DNA from: Celoporthe dispersa
Lineage: Eukaryota; Ascomycota; Sordariomycetes; Diaporthales; Cryphonectriaceae
NCBI GenBank assembly: GCA_016584495.1
Contig: WAID01000006.1
Coordinates: 3,472,001-3,536,000, forward strand
DNA length: 64,000 nucleotides
Reading direction: 5' to 3'
The notes under the pieces are model-generated. The model was not told the origin of the DNA. It saw only the letters and a list, made by a program, of their open reading frames with translations, and ran no database searches. Shown here one piece after another: positions 54,560 to 63,249 of the stretch. The first letter of the stretch is position 1. Each line of letters begins with the position of its first letter. A program made the position numbers and the translations under genes.

Positions 54560-55006
54560 CTAGTTAATCTTCTCAATTCTCTGCAAAGATAGATCAGGAT
54601 ACCCTTTAGGCAAAGAATCCTTAGGCATCAAAACCTTAATACTCCAGTTAGCATTCTTAGTAGCTATATATTCAGCCTCAGCTTTCTCCCGCTCTATATA
54701 TTCTAACTCCTTCAAATTATCAATGCTGTAATGAACTGCTCGTATTATCTTCTCATATTACAATTTCTTCTATTTCCGCAGATAAAGAATCTTCGCATTC
54801 AAGATAGTAGCCTCCTCCTTAATTACTTCCAATTCCTTTTCCAAGTAGCAATACTTAGCGGTAATCCAGTTAAGCTGCTCAGAGGAGAGCCTATAGTAAT
54901 TACAGTTGGATAAGTTCAGGCGAATATAGACGCAATAATGAGAAGAGGAGTTATCGACGCGATACTCGGCGCTCAGCCTGTAATCCTTGTAATAGGAATA
55001 AAGCAT
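54560..55006 (-). pseudogene. Antisense coiled-coil ORF at the 3' end of element H
   Basis: Minus strand, opposite to pol of this element, between the pol end and the 3' LTR. One frame of 149 codons from ATG at 55006 to TAG at 54560-54562; the first 78 codons are open and only two stops (TAG and TAA near 54,770 and 54,758) interrupt the rest. Segments: LSSEQLNWITAKYCYLEKEL, ELEVIKEEATILNAKI (coiled coil), RAVHYSIDNLKELEYIEREK, then IKVLMPKDSLPKGY. It aligns along its whole length with the 27605-28024 ORF of Gb. The frame is better preserved than the pol of the same copy. Function unknown; a DNA- or protein-binding helical protein is only a guess. Confidence 0.7.
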
Positions 55007-55194
55007 AGGGAAAAGAGAGCCGCAAGATATAATAGCAGCAAGGATGGAAGCCTGGCGAGAAGAATGAGATTTTGATATACGAGAAGCAATAACTCTATGC
55101 GATATCTCGATTAGGAAAGTATAATAATATGCTGGAAGAACAGGAGTTATTTATAAAAGATTATTAGAGATAATGATTGATAGGAGAGAGATAA

Positions 55195-55637
55195 TATTAT
55201 AACTTATCCAATATGCAAGTCACAAATAAAGTAGCTTAATAGCAAGGCATGGAAAATTGGCAGAATCTAGATATAAAAGCAGTAAAGAAAAAGAATTACA
55301 TAATCTAAGGTTAGGATTATTAATAGATAAAATAGATATTTATTATATTTATTAATAATAGATAGGATAGATATCTATTATATTTATCAAACTAAAGAGC
55401 TAGATATATAAGGATATATTTATTACTAATAGATAGATTCAGTATATAGCTTTTCAATTATTAATCTAAGTATTTATTCTTATATATTGAATAGCTCCAA
55501 AGGCAATGAATACTTGCATCGCTTATTAGGATTTGTACAGTTCTGTATTCAAGGACTCAATACTTTTGATATCTCTCTTGCTAGTATAAACCCAATCGGT
55601 ATTTAGGAATCCTCGGATTACTGCAGTGCTTATTACA
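55195..55637 (+). repeat. 3' LTR of element H
   Basis: 443 bp, partner of 48260-48702. Its first 300 bp are heavily mutated (TATTATAACTTATCC for TGTTATGACCCATCC) while its last 120 bp keep C and G (ending ACTGCAGTGCTTATTACA). Confidence 0.92.
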
Positions 55638-55642
55638 CTATG

Positions 55643-55778
55643 TTATCTATCAATAATCCTAATCCTGGATTATATAATCTTTCTTCTCTATCGCTTTTGT
55701 ATCTGGATTCTGCTAGTTTTCTATGCTTCGCTGTTGGGCTACTTTATTCGTGACCTGCATGTTGGATAGGTTATAACA
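55643..55778 (-). repeat. Right LTR of element Ga, second part; outer edge of the nest
   Basis: Reverse complement of the first 136 bases of the H-type LTR, ending GGTTATAACA. Together with 47952-48259 it makes 444 bp, the expected full LTR. Beyond it (CAAAGGG...) the sequence is no longer retrotransposon. Confidence 0.9.
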
Positions 55779-55849
55779 CAAAGGGTTTATGCTAATAAGA
55801 GCGGTATCGAAGTGTAAGTCCAAGTATATCGTATATTAAATTTATCTAC

Positions 55850-57245
55850 TTTTCAGCCCCAATCACCTACCACGATGTCATTCTCCTCACCAGTAACTAA
55901 TTCGATGTCTCTCTCTTCATCCACGCTTTCCGATTTATGCGTAGCTGCTTTTTGAGCCTTCTATATGTCCTTAATACCGGCAAACTTCGAATGGAGATGC
56001 TGATTGCTATGCTAACCTTGATTTTGAAACTCAAAGGGTAGATTAGTAGACGAAATATATCACAAATTCTTATGTTAAATTACAAACTACGGTTCTGCTG
56101 CTCGTACATGCGGAGAAAATGCCAAATGACAGTCACAAGTGATTAGTACCGTGTGCTTTGCATACTTTATGCATATGCATTCCGTTTGCCTAGCTAGGAC
56201 TAATGTCAAACTCATGATGTTTTCTATCTATTTGCATGCCACTGCCGTAATTCATTAAGTTGGTCGTTTAATTCCTGCTCTTCCTTTTCCCTCTCAAGTC
56301 GTTCAATCGCTTCTCCGAGTAGATTTATGTGTGCAGCATATGCTTTGTCTGCATTTGTAGGATTTCTGCATTTGTAGGATTTCTGCATTTGTAGGATTTC
56401 TGCATTTGTAGGATTTCTTCTCTGTCGCAATGGCGAGCCTATGACCGGCATATGCCGGGATGATGTTGAAGATGTGGAGCTGCCGTTCTGGGTGCGAGTC
56501 TTAGCCTTGACTATGCTCGAGATATTGGTGTGGAGCTGCGAACGCTTGGCATATGTTGGGGATATGTTGGTCTTATGGGAGTTGGCTCGCGGCTTGCAAC
56601 TATAAGTGAATCTTCAACATCAGGATGAAAAGGATCCTCAGTGCGGTCGGTATATGCTGAGGGAGTTCCAGGCATATGCTCAGCATCCGCAGGAACTCGG
56701 GAATCATATGCTTTGCTAGGATTCCAAGGCAATTCCGGATTATCAACCCGCTATTGAGCTTGTTCGCGAAGACGACTATCTCGTTGAGTAAGATGTTGTC
56801 TTGTGCGTGCTGTATTACTTCAAATAAAACAATACACTTCAACACCAGTTTCAGCTTGAAGCTGATATGCATTTAATAAATCCCGAACAAATGCTCGCAA
56901 TCTATAAAGTATATAATTAGCTTATGCATAGTATATGCAAAGACTTTGTTACTTAAGAATTGCATCAAGAAGAGTATTCTTCCGTCCTGTTGCATTATTA
57001 TCCTCAAAATGTGTTGATTCTGAGATATTAGTAATATTGCTCCAAGCATACGCACGCCATATGGGATCAACCTTGCTTAATGCTGGCACAAGGCCAGCAG
57101 CAATCCAGTCTGTTTGCTTCGTGCGTAGCCAATGCCGCAGTTCGGGATGCTGTTGGCATATGCTGAGGATGTTTCGACCATATTCCTCTCTTGTCTCTGC
57201 CTGCCAAAGCTGATCGATAGTATATGTGAGAGGAAAAGTGAACCT
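55850..57245 (-). pseudogene. Two-exon transposon-like pseudogene
   Basis: Minus strand. Exon 1 reads open from about 57,245 to 56,960 and includes ELRHWLRTKQTDWIAAGLVP, then SKVDPIW and TNISESTHFEDNNATGRK. It meets a well-formed fungal intron at about 56,959-56,909 (GTAACA...GCTAAT...TATAG, about 51 bp). After splicing the frame continues LRAFVRDLLNAYQLQAETG and NPELPWNPSKAYDSRVPADA, with one TGA and one TAG. Farther on, pieces with ERLEREKEEQELNDQLNELR (56.22-56.45 kb) and SKFAGIKDI.KAQKAATHKS (about 55.9-56.0 kb) look like the C-terminal part. The W..GL.P.LSK...N.SE.H pattern recalls proteins tied to fungal DNA transposons (MULE/hAT-like); I cannot name the family with confidence. Frameshifts make it a pseudogene. 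Confidence 0.5.
56350..56417. repeat. Tandem repeat, 4 exact copies of a 17-bp unit
   Basis: TGCATTTGTAGGATTTC repeated four times without change (56350, 56367, 56384, 56401). The unit is not a multiple of three, so it shifts frame inside the pseudogene around it. Confidence 0.97.
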
Positions 57246-57259
57246 TTCTGTGAGCTTGG

Positions 57260-57780
57260 AACGGTTGTAAAGTCGTTGTTCTATGTAAGAAAGAAAGAGT
57301 AAATGCGTACAGAAACGCTCGTTTAAATAACATACTAAGAGACTTGTAATGTCTGAATATCAGTTTATTTTGGTGCATTTTCTATATATATAATTTTGAT
57401 ATAATACATCAAATATGATATCAATTACTTACTGTGTGTTGCTGAACTATTGCTCCAACCCCCTTTTCTTCATAGTGTTTGTCACGGTCAGACCCACTGG
57501 GAGCATTCAGTTGCTGTTACCGCTGCACTATAAGCAAAAGACTAGTATGTAAGACCGAAGGTCTTACACTGCTTTCACATATATAGCCAGGCAGGACAGA
57601 ACAGACAGATTTGTAACAGTGTTTATCTATCGAATCTTTTCTCTCCTACCTATCTACGATTGCTCTTTTCCTTCACCTTTCCACTGTTCTTTCTCTTTCT
57701 TCTTTCCATCTCCCATTCCCTCGAAATTAACCCTCACAGCACGGAAATGCTCTCTGATTGCTTCTTTTCTATCACTGACT
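57260..57780. other. Non-coding stretch with a perfect inverted repeat and a pyrimidine-rich tract
   Basis: No gene seen. GTAAGACCGAAGGTCTTAC (about 57,550-57,568) is an 8-bp stem around GAA. 57,640-57,720 is strongly C/T-rich, as in many fungal promoters or untranslated leaders, but no matching downstream gene is intact. Confidence 0.4.
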
Positions 57781-57782
57781 GC

Positions 57783-58432
57783 TCATGCCGTATATTCTAG
57801 GAATAGCATGAAGGCTTTCTGAGACGGCGAATCCCCGTACTTCTCGCAGTATATCTTCTTTAGCAGCGTCTTGAAGTCTTTAAAGAACGCTTCGATAGGG
57901 TTTAGATTCGGCGAATACGGTGGCAGTGAACTAGAACCTCGGGCGCCGTCGCACGAAATGACGAACGTCAAGGCAATGGGCAAGGGCTCGTGCAACCCAA
58001 GCGTATTGAATCGGTCACAAGGACGACAACAAACGAAGGCCACATATGCACAAGGTCAGGGTGAAAAGCCTGCTTTAGATCTGTCTAGAGGGCTCAAATT
58101 GAGAAAATAAGGAAAGATTGCTTATTATTTCAGTCTAAGCGTAGAAAAAATGAAAGGAGTTTGTACTCTTATATCTGAACAATCTTAGGACCCACCTATA
58201 TTTTATATGTTGAGGTTCACTCCACTGGCCACCACAATATTAGCTAAAAGCTTTTATATAATCTTTTTATCTTGAGATTCTCTATAATATGCTATTTCTT
58301 GCGATTATGCTTAGTATAATATTCAAAGCAGTTAGCTAGGCTAGCGACGGTTTTGTTATCCATATTCTGCTTGAAAAGAAGCTCTATCCGCGCCCGCTTC
58401 TAATAGGAGAGGTTCAAGCTAGATGGAGGCAT
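57783..58432 (-). pseudogene. Tc1/mariner-type transposase relic, middle lost, split by an M LTR
   Basis: Minus strand. The amino end (58432 to 58240) reads MPPSSLNLSY then KRARIELLFKQNMDNKTVAS, a helix-turn-helix-like start with RIP-type stops. The carboxy end (57926 to 57783) reads LPPYSPNLNPIEAFFKDFKT and ends AFMLFLEYTA: the conserved PPYSPxLNPIE motif just before the last catalytic acidic residue region of Tc1/mariner (DDE) transposases. Roughly 200 residues of the catalytic core between them are absent, and an M LTR occupies the gap. Confidence 0.8.
57927..58239 (-). repeat. Fourth M LTR (solo), inside the mariner relic
   Basis: TGAACTAGAACC...CCACCACAATA, 313 bp, same orientation as 41662-41975. 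Flanks are GCAG and TTAG, not a duplication, unlike the other M LTRs. Left two thirds little mutated, right third more T/A-rich. Confidence 0.85.
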
Positions 58433-58715
58433 CGTCGGCATCAGAGATACCAAGCTAGACGGCTAGGGAAAGTCGTGATAATCGAAAAGGCCTGAAGAAA
58501 AGCTCGAAAAGTGAGGGCATTCGAGTGCTCGCTCATCGCCACCCAGCATATTTACTCCTGAAAGTCCGTGCCAAGCGGGCCTCGGCAGATTCGCAGCCCG
58601 AGCTTGCAACGGACAGCGGGCCGCCCTGGCCACGTGACCCCCCGTTGTGAAGCATTCACCATCCGAAGCGTGGCACTACTTCTCCTAATGTAACCCCAAA
58701 CCTTGGGCATTTTCC
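58433..58715. other. Intergenic stretch, nothing identified
   Basis: GC-normal sequence with no supported gene. A CCACGTGAC (E-box-like CACGTG core) lies near 58,632; whether it acts as a site is unknown. Confidence 0.4.
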
Positions 58716-58940
58716 ATGGCAACCCCATCATCTACGCTACAAAGTCCGTTTCGCTCCTCTAATCTCCATCTGGCCGATCCTCCGCTCCTTCTCCAGCTTC
58801 TTCGATCCCTCCCCAAAGCTCTCGCCCGCTTCCTCCGATCTCCAGACAACTTACGGGCAAGCTTTCATCTTTATAGGTTCTCAGAAACGATCGCAAAGAT
58901 TTTGATAGAGCCCTTCAATGGAAATTATGATGAATCCTGA
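58716..58940 (+). CDS. Small open frame, unknown (doubtful)
   Basis: 74 codons from an ATG in good context (TTCCATGG). Begins MATPSSTLQSPFRSSNLHLA, Leu/Pro/Ser-rich, and ends GNYDES. No motif known to me and no support from neighbours; it may be a 5' exon of a lost gene or chance. Confidence 0.2.
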   Translation: MATPSSTLQSPFRSSNLHLADPPLLLQLLRSLPKALARFLRSPDNLRASFHLYRFSETIAKILIEPFNGNYDES

Positions 58941-58942
58941 CC

Positions 58943-59827
58943 ATGCACAGCAATACCAACTATACTAAGAGTACCAATAACAACTGTGAGAAAAAACCGG
59001 CGCTCATCCTGACTAAAACGTCCTTCGTATCTAAATTGTTCCTTTCGAACGCCCTTTCTCTCTGTATCGAGATTGTTATGCGGCCGCCGCGCGGTGGTCG
59101 TTCGACAAGACTGATGAGTGTCATAGTCATCCTGGATGGGCGTGGTGAGGGTGCGCGCCGAACGATGAGAGATTCTGGGTTCCTAGTAGCGATGGCTTCG
59201 TGTCGAAGATGATTGTCGCGGCTATAGTGTGGGCAGCGGCTTCAACGCGGCGGTGGGACTATCCAAGTCCGTGGCGTCGATATTGCTCAGATGTGCGTGA
59301 GATATGAACAAGTGCCCTTCCTCGTCTGTTCATTATGGCTAACAGGAGCGCTTTTGAAAGCTGAGCACATCGTACCTTCCTAATCCGAAAAGACTATCAA
59401 GTCAACAAGCAAGTCAAGTGGCAAGGCATTGCAAGAAAAGCAAGCGGGCGAAATTACTAGCAAGTCAAGTGGTAAGCTACCGCTTGCCTTGACTTGACTT
59501 GCGTGGACCGCTGGATATATGCATTGCAATAATCATATTGCGTAGCGTTGCAAGACCTATCTGCATCCCTGGCCTCAAGGCATGATTATAGATGGATCTG
59601 GCGGGTGCCCGATCTTTATTAGCTGCTCTCGAAAGGAGATTTTAGGTCAGACGTCGTTTACCAACTTGGTCTTCAAGACACTAGCACATGATTTTCGCTG
59701 AAGGGCTGAACCTTGGACCGTCTAAAGCCCAGTCCAATACAAGCACAGGGCAGTCAAGAGTGTCCCGCTCTCAATATCGTTCATAGCTCGTTGGCAGCTT
59801 TTGTGCTAGCACGAAATCAAGGCTAGC
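58943..59827. other. Gene-poor stretch with short direct and inverted CAAGTCAAGTGG repeats
   Basis: No supported gene. 59,399-59,510 has CAAGTCAAGTGGCAAG, GCAAGTCAAGTGGTAAG and, inverted, CTTGCCTTGACTTGACTTGC. Such clustered subterminal repeats are typical of DNA-transposon ends (for example hAT), but no terminal inverted repeat or transposase is visible here. Confidence 0.4.
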
Positions 59828-59856
59828 TGTTATGACCCGTCCAACACGCAGGTCAC
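59828..59856 (+). repeat. Unmutated end of a G/H-type LTR
   Basis: 29 bp beginning TGTTATGACCCGTCCAACAC, 27 of 29 identical to the start of the H LTR (48260), with C/G kept at CpG-like places. After GGTCAC the sequence differs from all LTRs in the window, so it is a truncated end or another subfamily. It abuts the broken end of the FunK1 remnant. Confidence 0.65.
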
Positions 59857-59889
59857 AGGTGGGCACAGGGACCACCCAAAATGGACCCC

Positions 59890-60497
59890 TCAGAGCTGAA
59901 AGCAGGTTGTGCCCCGGCAGACCACAGCTATCTGCTTGATAAACGGCTCCTGGTCCAGCTGCAGCTTCCTCTTCTTGCCGCGTACATCGCTCTCAAAGGT
60001 GATGGTGCGCTTGCTGCCCTGCAGTCGGTGAAGGTATCCAGGCCAAGCTCCTCGTCGCTCATGAATGCATATCTGGTCAGGGAAAGTATGAACTTCCCGA
60101 GCTCCTCGTGGATATCAAACTCGCTAGAGCTGTACGGGCCAGACCTGTCAAAGCCCTAGAGCTCCATCTTGGTTCCGTGCAGGAAAAATCCGTATGCAAA
60201 TCGACGGATAGGCTGGCTGGTGAAGAGATCGCGCATATAGCGGGAGAGCTATAGCAGCAGCTCCTTGGGGCCGGAATGCACCTGCTTGTGCTCTCTGATG
60301 ACGAGTATATCCTTCCAGTCGTGTTTTGATGTATTAAGGTCTTTGGGCTTCAGGAAGATGTTGAGCTGCCGCTGCGCCTCGCCGCCTGTCATGGCGCTGG
60401 TGCTCAGGGCATGATGTGCTGTTTTGGTGGACAATGGGGAGAAAGATGATGATGCCGGTAGCACGCGTCTGGATGAAGGCCTGCTGCGTGTGCTCAC
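59890..60497 (-). pseudogene. FunK1-type fungal protein kinase remnant
   Basis: Minus strand. Order of segments: GGEAQRQLNIFLKPKDL, HDWKDILVIREHKQ, LSRYMRDLFTSQPIRRFAYG, FFLHGTKMEL, GFDRSGPYSSSEFDIHEELG, FMSDEELGLDTF. After a one-base frameshift near 60,030 the next phase carries SKRTITFESDVRGKKRKLQL, then FIKQIAVVCRGTTCF. This is the typical N-terminal and linker layout of the fungal-specific FunK1 kinases (WKDVLV.GE.K, RY.R.VF..QP.RRF..GF, FDR.G...S..FDI). Two TAG stops (at CAG and TGG positions) plus the frameshift inactivate it. The catalytic loop half is missing: the sequence stops at 59,890 beside an LTR end. Confidence 0.8.
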
Positions 60498-60611
60498 GAT
60501 AGGGTTATTTGAAGTGATTTTGAAGCCTGATTTACTGAATCAGCGGGAATTTAATGCAGCTCACCAGAGTCGGTGCGACCGCGAAGTTCAGGGGGACAAG
60601 TCCAGATTCTC

Positions 60612-60848
60612 CTAGAACAAACTAGCCAGGCCCCTATAATCGACAAGGGACGCCGACTTCATATTAGCATCCTCGCGATCCATATAGCCAGCACGAATCA
60701 TCGTGCGAACAGCGTGCGACCAACCGGTGTGGCGGTTGCGCACAGTATGGCACTCGTCCAAGATGATGTGTTGAAAAAGCCCGCAGGGAAAGTGGCTATG
60801 AATTTCGGCTTCATACCCGAACAACCAATTAAACGCAGCCGTGCGCAA
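60612..60848 (-). pseudogene. Snf2/DEAD-like helicase fragment
   Basis: 78-codon open piece on the minus strand with FQHIILDECHTVRNRHTGWS, which matches helicase motif II (DExH, here DECH) and the following R.N..T segment of Snf2-type ATPases. The end LVDYRGLASLF recalls the region after motif III (DY.G.L.LF). No other helicase motif lies nearby, so it is a fragment. It could be part of a transposon-associated or host helicase. Confidence 0.5.
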
Positions 60849-60869
60849 GGAAGCACCGCGGGTTAGCTA

Positions 60870-61680
60870 ATATATTTTAGTGAAAGTCTTAATCATTCTA
60901 GACTATAGCAAGATGAACCTCTGCCGCAAGGTCGAGTAGAGTGAGGTACTGCGACATCGAGATGAATATTGCTAAGCATACCAAGCTTCGCATTGCTATT
61001 CACTGCTCATACACTCTCATCTGCAACTAGGAGCCCAACTCGGATGCTATAAATAATATCCTGCGCTACTTGCTAGCCATGCGCTATATACTGCAGCTTA
61101 AGCGTGCAAAAGGCTTTCTCGACTTTGCCCCGCTCGACGCCGTCGTCGCCCAGATCTCTGCGGCCGCCGTCGACCTGGCCCGCCCTGCTGCATCTTCTCC
61201 CCTCCTTGTCCCACAGCCCGCAGCAGTCCGCTTTCGCCACCACCCAGGCGGCATCAAGAACCCCTTGCCCGGTTCCGCGCTCACATGGAGACCGTCTATA
61301 GCCACGAGTTCGACGAGGTCGATGTCGAACAGTAGCTAGTGCGGGCCGCCCAGCGAGACCTGGACCCCTTCATCACCGCGTACATCAAGGCCCTGCTCCA
61401 GAGTAGAACGCCACTGATTTCTCCATATTTGAGAGGAATGAACTATGCATCTCGTTTGTTTGGTTGCTTGTTTGGTGTGTACAGTTTCTGTAAGGATAAG
61501 GAAGAGGAGAAAAAAGAAAAAGGCGTTGGTTGTCTTTTGATTGTGTTTGTTGAATAGTTGTTCAATCTTCAGCTTTTCCAGTTTCAAATAGTTAGAATAG
61601 TCAAGGATTCTAGATCCAATATTTCAGACCACCATTAATAGTTAAAATTGCTTTATAGTTGTCCAAAATAGTAGTATCAA
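60870..61680. other. Mixed stretch with a GC-rich block; no gene established
   Basis: 61,100-61,390 is GC-rich with overlapping open frames on both strands. The most protein-like piece is plus-strand, about 61,265-61,405, reading RAHMETVYSHEFDEVDVE, a stop, then VRAAQRDLDPFITAYIKALL. I do not recognise it. 61,400-61,680 is AT-rich and empty; it would contain the 3' end signals of the deaminase-like gene. Confidence 0.3.
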
Positions 61681-61682
61681 AG

Positions 61683-63249
61683 TTAACAGTGCTCAACTGT
61701 AAAAGAAACACCAAGCATGGTTCTAATGTGCGAGATGAAGAGCTCGCAGTCATCACAGGTGGCCCGACTGACCTGTATGCTTGCCCGCACTCTCGGGGTC
61801 CTGGGGCATAGAGATGCGAGATGCTTCAGCCTGATATCCCGCCGCATCCACTCCCCCTGACTGGTTGTCCTCAAAGAGCTTACTCGGAAGAATGACGTGC
61901 TGGTCGATGTAGTAGGCAACCAGCTTCTTCTCGGCATGCGACGCATTGAATGAGCCCGGGAGCCCCGGCTCATCACAGGAGTCCTCGGGTAGGTCGTATC
62001 CGATTAGTTGGCATAGCTCGAGAACGTGGTCTCGCCAAAGGCGGTTGTCGAGGACGTGCTTGACGGAAAAATCAGTTCGCCAACCACTGGCAGCGCTCAC
62101 AACTGGGAACAGCCTGCCGCGGTCAAGGCGGGCCACCGTCTTTCGAACGTCCGGGACGTCGTATGCAGTGATCTGCTCGTAGAAACCGATCTCGGTGCTG
62201 CCCCACTCGGTAGTATTCGTAATAAAATGACCATGGTTGATCTCATTCGACGACCGTGACTTCGCTGTTTCCTCGACCGCTGTAAAGGGCTCAAAGGCCT
62301 GGAGCTTGATAGTGATGATCCTGCGGTTGCACTCGGCGTCGCCACTCTCTTGGTAGCGGCTGAACTGTTTTCGCATCCTCGCCGTCGTCCCTGAGGGTCT
62401 CGAGTAAAAGTAGGCGCGGCGCCCCTTGCGGTCGTTGGCGCGCGGATCGGCGCCGTGCTCGAGCAGAAAGGCCACGACCTTTAGCCGACCCCAGAGTGCC
62501 GCCTCCATCAGCGGCGTCCGTCCGCGACTGTCGGCATTGTTGAGATTGCCACCTTTGTCGTAGAGGAGCTGGATCATCTTGTCATGGCCTTCGGCTGCGG
62601 CAAGGGCGATGCAGTTTACGCCGACTTTGCTTCTCCAGCTGATGAACGGATCATCTTTGTACGTCTTTAGCAGGAAGTTAACTCCGCCTAAGTCGTTGAG
62701 GACGCAATGCGAATCGAAGACTGTCTGACGATAACACGCATCCTGCATGAGCTCCCCCATGATCTTATTGAACGTCGTTTCCGTATCGTCGATGCTTAGC
62801 CGCCCGACTTGATCCTCGAGCGTCTGCAGCTGATCACTATTGTTGTCGTTCCGCTCTGTTTGTGAGCTTCGGAGATCCCCATCGGATTCTTCAGCTTCCT
62901 CGCCCTGGCTCTCCCCGTCCTGGCTCTCCTCGTCCTCGTTGTCATTGGGTAGTGCAACGCCGACCGTCACAAAGAGGCCCCTTTCCTTGTCAATTCTGTA
63001 GGAGTATTGCGCTTGAGACTCCTCTTCGAAAGGGCAGCATAGCTGGTAGTTCCCAGAACTTGGACCGCAGTGTGCCACCCGAGTCTGGCCTGTCGGTGGA
63101 GACGAGTCGAGGCCATGACGATGGCACCCCAGGCAGTAGGGACATATGACACGCAAGGACCCGCTTGCCCACTCTGTGACGAGCGCCAGGGGAGTCTGGC
63201 GCCCTCTGCTGTCGAGGATGCCGCTGGAAAGGGGTGGTATGTATGCCAT
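61683..63249 (-). pseudogene. Ankyrin-repeat protein with C-terminal nucleic-acid-deaminase-like domain; one apparent frameshift
   Basis: Minus strand, 464 codons in frame from ATG 63249, then a shift of phase in a five-G run (plus strand CCCCC, 61853-61857), ending at 61683. Residues 34-75 hold a likely zinc site (CPYCLGCHRHG, then HC...CC). 100-150 is an acidic, Ser-rich linker. About 205-285 holds two to three ankyrin repeats (TPLMEAALWGRLKVVAFLLE, HGADP). 436-452 contains ASHAEKKLVAYYIDQHV with the HxE catalytic motif; the second zinc motif, ATCDDCELF, lies in the shifted phase at about 61,735-61,760. HxE plus CxxC is the deaminase-fold signature. From memory the pattern is closest to the DYW-like deaminases that ascomycetes carry fused to ankyrin repeats. 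Without the extra G the protein would be about 520 residues. Codon use and GC are normal, unlike the left 55 kb. The shift may be a true mutation or a sequencing error. Substrate unknown. Confidence 0.75.

Larger units (their letters stand above)
48260..55637 (+). mobile_element. Element H: complete Ty3/gypsy element, inserted head-on into the LTR of its relative Ga
   Basis: Two 443-bp LTRs (48260-48702, 55195-55637), exact TSD CTATG (48255-48259, 55638-55642), primer-binding region TTTTGACAACTCTTGTTCAA from 48703, polypurine tract AGGAGAGAGATAA just before 55195. Plus strand order: gag with a CCHC knuckle, protease, RT, RNase H, integrase, chromodomain-like end, then a minus-strand coiled-coil ORF, then the 3' LTR. 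It belongs to the Ga/Gb family but lies in the opposite orientation. Confidence 0.94.

Noticed and set aside
1..55778. Centromere
   Set aside because: Nested AT-rich gypsy elements occur in fungal centromeres but also in other heterochromatin and subtelomeres; sequence alone does not decide.
61084..61305. Three overlapping GC-rich frames
   Set aside because: High GC removes stops by chance; no motif and no consistent choice among frames.
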